DNA of 6,059 nucleotides from JAGLTN01 sp023135255 (GTDB lineage: Bacteria > Planctomycetota > Phycisphaerae > Sedimentisphaerales > Anaerobacaceae): contig DAOWCP010000115.1 of NCBI GenBank assembly GCA_030639495.1, positions 1 to 6,059 on the forward strand, in the 5' to 3' direction. The translations under genes and the position numbers were made by a program. The notes beneath the pieces were generated by a model. It was not told where the DNA came from and searched no databases. It saw only the letters and a list, made by a program, of their open reading frames with translations. This document shows, piece after piece, positions 1 through 5,514 of the stretch. Position 1 is the stretch's first letter, and the number at the start of each line of letters is the position of its first letter.

Positions 1-413
1 CTATTACTTTGGATGGCAATATTAATAATCCTGATGAGTTGCAGGATACGACTACTTTTGCAATTATCTTTTCACCGTCGGGTAAACTTGTCATAAATGA
101 AATAAGATGCAGAAATAAAGATGGCAAAAGTAACGATAGCAGTACCGATACAATCTTTAATACGGGAAATAACGTCGAAGCTATTCCGGTTGATGGCAGA
201 TATGTAAAAAACAGGGCAATGTTCTTTCAGGATGATTATGCTCCGATGGGGCTTGGTCAGGAAATCAGCAGGCGCAGATTTATTATTTATGAGAAAGATA
301 AATTTAAACAGGTTTATGAAAATGGTTCTGCTTATACGGATTATCTTAAAGATTTGTGGGATACGAAGCAGATATATGTCAACCCTTATACGGGCCAGCT
401 TATATACCCTTAA
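1..413 (+). CDS. GspH-like minor pseudopilin, C-terminal part (5' end outside window)
   Basis: The reading frame is open from the first full codon at position 3 to the TAA at 411-413, so the gene is cut by the window edge. The TTG at position 9 is an internal Leu codon rather than a credible start. About 136 residues are visible. The prepilin leader and N-terminal helix are missing, so the assignment rests on the C-terminal half. A strand reading 'FAIIFSPSGKLV' matches the beta-strand/turn of GspH/FimT-type pseudopilins, where a [FV]xPxG turn is common. The protein ends with 'IYVNPYTGQLIYP', a style I associate with planctomycete prepilin-like proteins. In type II secretion GspH is a minor pseudopilin placed below the I-J-K tip in the periplasm. 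The downstream order I, J, K supports the H role. It could instead be another general prepilin-like protein, because the diagnostic N-terminus is not visible. Confidence 0.6.
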   Translation, partial: ITLDGNINNPDELQDTTTFAIIFSPSGKLVINEIRCRNKDGKSNDSSTDTIFNTGNNVEAIPVDGRYVKNRAMFFQDDYAPMGLGQEISRRRFIIYEKDKFKQVYENGSAYTDYLKDLWDTKQIYVNPYTGQLIYP

Positions 414-418
414 GGGTA
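405..418. repeat. 14-bp perfect palindrome over the GspH-like stop codon
   Basis: TACCCTTAAGGGTA is a perfect palindrome that includes the TAA stop at 411-413. As RNA it would make only a 5-bp stem with a UUAA loop. No U-tract follows, so it is not a convincing terminator. It could be a protein-binding site or chance. Confidence 0.4.
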
Positions 419-511
419 GTAAATGTCCGCGAAAAAAGCTGGAACTTGTTATTTTTAAGTTAGTTACCCGCGGATAAACGGAAAATTCAATTAGGATCAG
501 TATATATAGTT
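414..511 (+). other. 98-nt gap between GspH-like and GspI-like genes with inverted repeats
   Basis: This is the only sizeable gap inside the pseudopilin cluster; the later junctions are at most 25 nt. It contains TCCGCG (426-431) and CGCGGA (469-474) as an inverted pair. Nested inside that pair is a weaker one, AACTT (443-447) and AAGTT (457-461). The only reading frame seen starts at 423 and would encode 11 residues, so it is not a gene. No clean -35/-10 pair was found; TATATATAG at 501-509 is AT-rich but has no good -35 partner. A weak AGGA (493-496) lies 15 nt before the next ATG. The gap may be a structured leader or a processing site, but its function is unproven. Confidence 0.35.
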
Positions 512-1426
512 ATGATAAGAGCAATTAAAAATCATGGTTTTTCGCTTACCGAAGTTTTGATAGCGATGGCGATACTGACGACGGGGATGATGTTTATCGC
601 GGGGATATTCCCAGCGGCAATTCATCTTTCAACCGTTTCGGTAGAGCGTGTTAATGCGTCGCTGGCGGCGGAGGAGGCTTTTGCGAAGATCCAACTTTAT
701 GCGCAGGGCAGACCAAACTCGAATTTTGACGATTTTAGGCCGACACCACTTTATCTTGATGATCTTCCTCATTTTTCAAATGGCAATGTTGGTGATGGTG
801 AGCAAAGCTTTCCTTTTATTGTCGAGAACAGTGACGATGTTTTTCCTGCGACAAAGAAGCTTAGACCTGAAGTGTTTGCTTATCCTTCTGATGAGAATAA
901 GGACATTGAAGATAAGCAGTATTTCTGGTCGGCGGTTTTGCGATTGGCTGAGCCTTATGACTCAATGACTAATCCAAGGCCTTTGGTGCAGGTGACGGTT
1001 TTTGTTTGCAGGAAAGTTCGGGCAGGGCTGAATTATCATGACCCGAATGAGTTTTTTGGCGGCGGTTTTGATCCGCAGGCGGTTAAAATTGACTATCCGA
1101 TGGCTGTGCCTATCGAGGTTTCACTGGTTGGAGATGATCGGCTGCAGATACGAAATAGTGAGATGAAAACATTTATCAATGATGGTTATACTATTGTTGA
1201 CGACGAGACGGGGCGTATTTACAGGGTTATCGAAAGGCTCAAAGGCAATAATGATGACGTGATCGTTCTTGATAAAGACTGGAACAAATGGTGGTTGGAT
1301 GACGATGGCGACTGGGACAATAATGCAACCAGAAATTCCAATATACGAATCTGGGTTGTTCCTGTGCCTGCTAACGGAAACAAAAGGCCTTGTGTTGCGG
1401 TTTATCAACGGATATTGAAACTTTAA
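512..1426 (+). CDS. GspI/PilV-like minor pseudopilin (prepilin-type N-terminal methylation site), enlarged
   Basis: This is a 304-residue prepilin. Residues 1-9 are a short basic leader ending in Gly9. The mature protein would start at Phe10 with FSLTEVLIA, which puts Glu14 at mature position 5. That is the standard prepilin peptidase (GspO/PilD) cleavage and N-methylation signature. Residues 10-38 form the hydrophobic helix used for membrane storage and pseudopilus packing. 'FWSAVLRLAEP' followed by 'PLVQVTVFVCRK' (about 138-168) fits the beta-strand part of the GspI family. 'DDDGDWDNN' (263-271) is a possible metal loop. The C-terminus 'WVVPVPANGNKRPCVAVYQR' (281-300) is a style I recall from planctomycete homologues. 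GspI proteins are usually about 120-130 residues, so this one has a large C-terminal expansion. ATG512 is chosen because it gives a normal short leader; the ribosome site is weak (AGGA, 493-496). The place before J and K supports I rather than a generic PilV. Confidence 0.75.
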   Translation: MIRAIKNHGFSLTEVLIAMAILTTGMMFIAGIFPAAIHLSTVSVERVNASLAAEEAFAKIQLYAQGRPNSNFDDFRPTPLYLDDLPHFSNGNVGDGEQSFPFIVENSDDVFPATKKLRPEVFAYPSDENKDIEDKQYFWSAVLRLAEPYDSMTNPRPLVQVTVFVCRKVRAGLNYHDPNEFFGGGFDPQAVKIDYPMAVPIEVSLVGDDRLQIRNSEMKTFINDGYTIVDDETGRIYRVIERLKGNNDDVIVLDKDWNKWWLDDDGDWDNNATRNSNIRIWVVPVPANGNKRPCVAVYQRILKL

Positions 1427-1436
1427 TTAATCACGG

Positions 1437-1454
1437 ATGCAGGTAGTGAAAATG
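1437..1454 (+). promoter_or_regulatory. Ribosome binding site and paired start codons of the GspJ-like gene
   Basis: Two in-frame ATGs lie 15 nt apart, at 1437 and 1452, with the string ATGCAGGTAGTGAAAATG. The AGG at 1441-1443 is a Shine-Dalgarno-like core with 8 nt to the second ATG. No such core precedes ATG1437 (AATTAATCACGG). The second ATG also gives the classic MKKGFTLIE leader, so 1452 is preferred. Confidence 0.5.
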
Positions 1455-2564
1455 AAAAAAGGTTTTACATTAATAGAGCTTGTTGTTGCAATCGGCATAC
1501 TTGCGATGATGCTTGGCTTTACATCTATTATATTTAAGGTCAGCATTAAAGGGTCGCGGGTTGTCGGTGCTAATGCTGAGATAATGCAGAAGCTGCGGGC
1601 GGTTACCGATCAGCTTGACCGTGATATTCGCGGGCTGGATAGAGAAGCACCGCTTTTGATATGGTTTGAAAAAACTTCATATACAAACGATGACCCGAAT
1701 AACAGGTTTGACCAGATAATGTTTTTCTTTACCGGCGATTTTCAATCGACACAGCTTTACGATGACAATAATGGAGAGCCTGTTGATCCGGATGCAGAAG
1801 TTGCGAACGATGAGTATATCAGCGGCAATGCAGCGAGGATTTATTATGGTCAGGCGCAGGGGAATTCGGCTGATGAGGTCGAAGATACGCCTTCTGAGAG
1901 AATACTTTGCAGGCGCAGACATATTTTTACCAGCGATGTGGATATAGAAGAATGGCCTGATTGGGATACAGATCTGTCTGATTTTGGTGATTTTAATTCT
2001 ACAAGCGGTTATCTGCATAATGATCGTTATGAGCATGACAGTTTGTCGCTTACCGAGTGGAAGCTTGTTGAAGAGAATACGTTTAGCAGAAATGTCGATG
2101 GGGTTGTAAAAACGGTGTTTGAAAACAGACCTGAAGTTGAATTGGGGGTTCCTGTTACATATCACAGTCTTTTGAGCGAAGAAGCGGCAAGTTTTAAGAT
2201 ACAATGGGCCTACTGGAACCAGGACGATGACCCGGATGATGACGAATTAAGATGGTTCCCATGTGATGACCCGGACAGGGACGGCATTTCTGATCATTCG
2301 CATTTTCAGATCAACGGGGATGGTAAATTTGGTGTCTATTTTAATGTTGCCGGGGATGATCTCGACAACAGGTTCGGAACTACGGAATGGTATTCTATTA
2401 ACAATGATGACCTTATCTATAAGAAATCGTCGAATCGATCTTTTGTAGGTGATGAAGAAGATTTTTATCCTAAGGCATTGAAGTTTACGTTTACGATATA
2501 CGATTCGAAGGGGGTAATAAAAAACGGGAGAACCTTTACGCATATTGTTTATATTGGTGAATAA
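1452..2564 (+). CDS. GspJ/PilW-like minor pseudopilin (prepilin-type N-terminal methylation site), enlarged
   Basis: This is a 370-residue prepilin from ATG1452 (375 from ATG1437). Its leader MKKG is cut before Phe5, giving a mature start FTLIELVVAIG with Glu at position 5, the textbook type IV prepilin motif. The hydrophobic helix runs to about residue 30. It is followed by 'LRAVTDQLDRDIRGL' (about 48-62), matching the GspJ/PilW helix with paired Asp/Arg after the membrane segment. Near the C-terminus, 'FKIQWAYWN' (about 248-256) and 'PKALKFTFTIYD' (about 340-351) fit the terminal beta-strands of GspJ ('P.alrf.i.l.d'). The middle is very acidic, including a DDDPDDDE run and 'DDPDRDGISD'; by my count about 12% of residues are Asp. 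Usual GspJ length is about 200, so this is a large version. It starts 25 nt after the I-like gene and ends 2 nt before the K-like gene, so it is surely co-transcribed with them. In known systems GspJ sits in the I-J-K tip complex in the periplasm. Confidence 0.8.
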   Translation: MKKGFTLIELVVAIGILAMMLGFTSIIFKVSIKGSRVVGANAEIMQKLRAVTDQLDRDIRGLDREAPLLIWFEKTSYTNDDPNNRFDQIMFFFTGDFQSTQLYDDNNGEPVDPDAEVANDEYISGNAARIYYGQAQGNSADEVEDTPSERILCRRRHIFTSDVDIEEWPDWDTDLSDFGDFNSTSGYLHNDRYEHDSLSLTEWKLVEENTFSRNVDGVVKTVFENRPEVELGVPVTYHSLLSEEAASFKIQWAYWNQDDDPDDDELRWFPCDDPDRDGISDHSHFQINGDGKFGVYFNVAGDDLDNRFGTTEWYSINNDDLIYKKSSNRSFVGDEEDFYPKALKFTFTIYDSKGVIKNGRTFTHIVYIGE

Positions 2565-2584
2565 TTATGAAGGTAAATAAAATG
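2556..2584 (+). promoter_or_regulatory. Ribosome binding sites and paired start codons of the GspK-like gene
   Basis: In-frame ATGs at 2567 and 2582 give ATGAAGGTAAATAAAATG, which matches the GspJ-gene start string at 14 of 18 positions. GGTGA (2556-2560) lies 6 nt before ATG2567, and AAGG (2570-2573) lies 8 nt before ATG2582, so both are plausible starts. The resulting leaders are 19 or 14 residues up to the Gly-Gly site. ATG2567 is kept because it has its own site and leaves only 2 nt after the J stop, which suits translational coupling. Confidence 0.45.
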
Positions 2585-5458
2585 GATCATATAAAATTTC
2601 CAAATAATAAACATTGCGGCGGTTCCGCTTTAATCCTTGTAGTAGTATTAATTGCATTGCTTGCTGCTGTCGGTACGGTATTTCTTCTGTCATCGCGTGT
2701 ACAGAGCATGTCCACATCAGGTATAGCTGAAAACAAGGCACTCGGATCAGCGATAGATGCTATCGTTAAAAAGATATCGAATGAGCTTGTTAACGATGTT
2801 CCCGGTCTTGCCGGGCAGGAATATTACGATTATCCAGGCGAGGAAGATACCTGGCTTGCCAGTATTGAGCCTTATAAAATGGGAACAGAATATATCTGGC
2901 CTCAGATAACTGACTTGACGGGGGTTCTGCAAAAGCAGGAAGATGATGAAATGAAATTCGCAACTCGTCATGTAAAAGTTGACCCACCTGGGCGAAGAAT
3001 GGTTATTTTAGAGTATCCTGAGATTTTGCTTAACGAGGACGGCAGCTGGCTTGACAAAGGCAATAATGACGACGGTGACGGGACGGAGTATCGAGGTCAA
3101 TTGGCTGATGCTGACGGTGACGGGATAGCGGACGCCAAATGGATAAAGCTTACAGATATTTCCACTGGTAAGGGTAAGGATATTTACGCAGCGATAAGGA
3201 TAATCGACAACGGCGGGATGATTAATGTTAATACTGCTTATGAATTTAACCCGGAAGTTAAGTTTGCCGATAATGAGCCTGAAAAAGTTGACGGAACAAA
3301 CCTGTCGAGCATCGATCTTGCGCAACTTGCACATTCTGGTGATAGTATGGGCACCGGTAATTCTGATGATTTGAATCAAGAACGCAGCGATGGGGCAGAT
3401 GTTTTTGATGACGATTATACAAATGATATTTTGAGACGGATAGAAGCTCCTGACCTTACTACGTTTGCAGATTTTAAGCTGTTTGATATGTCAGAAGGAC
3501 TTGACCTGCGAAGCCGATTTTGTGTTTCTTCAAAATATAAAGGACGGTTGAAAACCGTCTGGGAAAATACGCTTGATATAAGGGATGAAACATTTGACTC
3601 AAGTACAGATGCCAATTTATTTGACTGGCGAGATGAAGTCTGTCGGGAGAGACCGAGTGATGATTATGACCGCAGGCACATGCTGACGTGCTGGAACATG
3701 GACAGGATAATTAATCCTGATGGCGGGAAAATGTTCGGCGTTAATGGCCGATTAGATAACAGTGGTAATTATGATGAAAATTACTATAACGACCTTAATA
3801 ATCGTCAGGCATTATTCAATTCAATAGCGTTAGAAAGCACTAATCCAACTGAGGATATGAATGAAAGGGCAGCTCAGATAATGGTCAACCTTGTCGATCA
3901 TATCGATGATGACCTGGAAATGACGGTATTTAGTTTTGACCCCAATGCACCTGGAGATTATGTATTTGGCTTTGAGGGTCCTTGCGTTTATATCTCTGAG
4001 ATCGCAGTGATGCGTGAGTTGATTCCTATTGATTCGAATAATCCGCAGTATTCTTACGCGGTTGAGTTATACAATCCTTACGCTTCCGCTGATGATGCGA
4101 TACAGCCGGCAACAGTTGCCGGAGATGCCTGGTATCTGCAAATGGTTACAAGCGGCGGTGTAACGAATATCCCTATTAATTGGTCTGGCACTGGAAAATT
4201 TCATGTGATGTATAAAGTGAATTCTGATGCTCTTATTACAACTAAGATAGCAGGCGGTGTTTCACAAGACAGTTATCCGATAAGCTTTTCAGCGGATAAT
4301 ATAATTTCACTTATGCGTGAAGTCAATGACGGCGCGGGCGGTACAATTCCTAAGGTAGTTGATTCGATAACCGTTCCTAAAATTTTATTCGACGCAGCAA
4401 GCATCAGTGTCCAGGCTTACAGCATTGAAAGAGATACCAGCAGTCACAAGTGTATCAAAGACCTCTGGTCGCCAACTTCTAAGTTAACTGACACTCTTGG
4501 TATAATTAATAATATAGCACCAATAACAAATAGTAACGGTACAGAAATAGCCCCAATGCAGGCTCATCCTGCTAATAGAGAGCTTGACTGTATAGGCGAT
4601 ATCGGGAATATTTTTGCAGTAGAGGCTTATTCAATACCAGCTAAGCCTAATAGTAATTTTGATATTACAGAAGATACAGTCAGGGTAAACCTGGCGGATC
4701 CCGTTTATCAAAATCTTTTCCAGTATCTGACAGTTTTTGACCCGTATAATGATGCTGTTGATAATGATGGTGACGGAGTTTCAAATATAGACGATGATGA
4801 TTTGGACGGACCCGAATGGAAAATCGCAGGGCGGATAAATATCAATACTGCGCCGTGGTTCGTGCTGGCACAGTTGCCCTGGGTGTCCAAGGAAAGAGGC
4901 GGGGCAATTAACTATGAGCTTTGTAAAGCTATAGTAGCTTACAGGGATAAGATAGAGATTGATGGCGTTGATTATTATGATTCTGGAGACCCAAACAGCA
5001 GATATGAAACTATAGGTTTAAAACTATATAATGCAACCCATAAAGATATCAGTGAAGATGTTGGTTTCAGGAGTATCGGCGAGCTGAACTTTGTTGTTGA
5101 TAGCCCTTCCGGCAATGATTATTACAGCATGTGGCAGTACGGCCTGGACGGGGCAGACCTTGAGGATTATCCGGATGTTATGAAGATCGATACTGATGGC
5201 GATGGGTTTGTTGATGCTATCGATGGTGTTGAAGATGATTTTGAGGAGCGGGACGTTATTTTTGCGAGGATAAGTAATCTTGTTACGGTTCGCAGTGATG
5301 TGTTTACCGCTTATATAGTTGTCCGGGTCGGCGTGGATGGGCCACAACAAAGAGCAATCGCAGTGCTGGACAGGAGTGATGTTTACCCTAAAGCAGGCGG
5401 CGGGTCAACAGGTGAGGTGAAGATCAGGGCGTTTCAGATGATGACTGATATCAGATAA
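2567..5458 (+). CDS. Very large GspK-like minor pseudopilin (candidate pseudopilus tip protein)
   Basis: This is a 963-residue protein. A polar leader ends in Gly18-Gly19, then 'SALILVVVLIALLAAVG' starts the hydrophobic helix (about 20-42). Mature position 5 is Leu instead of Glu, as expected for GspK. Two loops of DxDGDG type (166-174 region and 181-189) precede a first 'INVNTA' motif (219-224). 'QIMVNLVDHIDDD' (437-449) is followed by a segment (475-524) with ISEI, VELYNPY and WYL, resembling a lamin-tail Ig-like fold. 'DNDGDGVSN' (732-740) precedes 'GRININTAPWFVLAQLPW' (755-772), the helix-hairpin-like motif typical of GspK. A last loop 'DTDGDGFVD' (875-883) precedes 'FTAYIVVRVG' (913-922), the GspK-type end strand. 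Usual GspK length is about 320. About 112 Asp are present by my count (about 12%). Known GspK caps the pseudopilus with GspI and GspJ and binds calcium; the same role here is inferred. Seven Cys fall after the membrane helix, so disulfides are possible. Confidence 0.8.
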   Translation: MKVNKMDHIKFPNNKHCGGSALILVVVLIALLAAVGTVFLLSSRVQSMSTSGIAENKALGSAIDAIVKKISNELVNDVPGLAGQEYYDYPGEEDTWLASIEPYKMGTEYIWPQITDLTGVLQKQEDDEMKFATRHVKVDPPGRRMVILEYPEILLNEDGSWLDKGNNDDGDGTEYRGQLADADGDGIADAKWIKLTDISTGKGKDIYAAIRIIDNGGMINVNTAYEFNPEVKFADNEPEKVDGTNLSSIDLAQLAHSGDSMGTGNSDDLNQERSDGADVFDDDYTNDILRRIEAPDLTTFADFKLFDMSEGLDLRSRFCVSSKYKGRLKTVWENTLDIRDETFDSSTDANLFDWRDEVCRERPSDDYDRRHMLTCWNMDRIINPDGGKMFGVNGRLDNSGNYDENYYNDLNNRQALFNSIALESTNPTEDMNERAAQIMVNLVDHIDDDLEMTVFSFDPNAPGDYVFGFEGPCVYISEIAVMRELIPIDSNNPQYSYAVELYNPYASADDAIQPATVAGDAWYLQMVTSGGVTNIPINWSGTGKFHVMYKVNSDALITTKIAGGVSQDSYPISFSADNIISLMREVNDGAGGTIPKVVDSITVPKILFDAASISVQAYSIERDTSSHKCIKDLWSPTSKLTDTLGIINNIAPITNSNGTEIAPMQAHPANRELDCIGDIGNIFAVEAYSIPAKPNSNFDITEDTVRVNLADPVYQNLFQYLTVFDPYNDAVDNDGDGVSNIDDDDLDGPEWKIAGRININTAPWFVLAQLPWVSKERGGAINYELCKAIVAYRDKIEIDGVDYYDSGDPNSRYETIGLKLYNATHKDISEDVGFRSIGELNFVVDSPSGNDYYSMWQYGLDGADLEDYPDVMKIDTDGDGFVDAIDGVEDDFEERDVIFARISNLVTVRSDVFTAYIVVRVGVDGPQQRAIAVLDRSDVYPKAGGGSTGEVKIRAFQMMTDIR

Positions 5459-5485
5459 GCAGTTTGATAATTGTATTTTAAGCTG

Positions 5486-5512
5486 TGGATGCCTGCCTTG
5501 GCAGGCGTGACA
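5486..5512. repeat. REP-like palindromic element in the convergent gap
   Basis: The arms GCCTGCC (5491-5497) and GGCAGGC (5500-5506) are separated by TT. A T-G wobble and an A-T pair extend the stem one step further on each side (5489-5508). The flanks TGGAT (5486-5490) and GTGACA (5507-5512) resemble those of the widespread 'TGGATxCC...GGxATGACA' dispersed palindromes of many bacteria; that comparison is from memory. No T-run follows on either strand, so it is not a classic terminator. It fills much of the 56-nt gap between the convergent genes. Confidence 0.5.
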
Positions 5513-5514
5513 AT

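Noticed and set aside
232..477. 81-codon plus-strand open frame overlapping the H-like gene
   Set aside because: It is out of frame with the GspH-like sequence and has a basic, low-complexity product typical of a shadow frame.
1677..2204. 175-codon open frame on the minus strand
   Set aside because: It lies wholly antisense to the GspJ-like gene. The sense frame carries family motifs, and the antisense product is low in recognisable features and has no ribosome site that stands out.
2226..2275. Direct repeat GATGACCCGGA, two copies 39 nt apart in the GspJ-like gene
   Set aside because: Both copies encode Asp-Asp-Pro-Asp in frame in a very acidic stretch. Codon reuse explains it without a repeat element.
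2615..2617. Cys17 of the GspK-like protein as a lipoprotein site
   Set aside because: The Cys comes before the hydrophobic segment, not after it, so there is no lipobox. The Gly-Gly/Ser-Ala-Leu prepilin-type site fits better.
3543..3559. GACGGTT / AACCGTC hairpin in the GspK-like gene
   Set aside because: It has 7-bp arms with a 3-nt loop but no U-tract after it, and it is deep in coding sequence. It is more likely chance than an internal terminator.
5486..5512. Palindrome in the gap as a bidirectional terminator
   Set aside because: Neither strand has a T-run after the stem, while a much better plus-strand terminator follows at 5527-5560.
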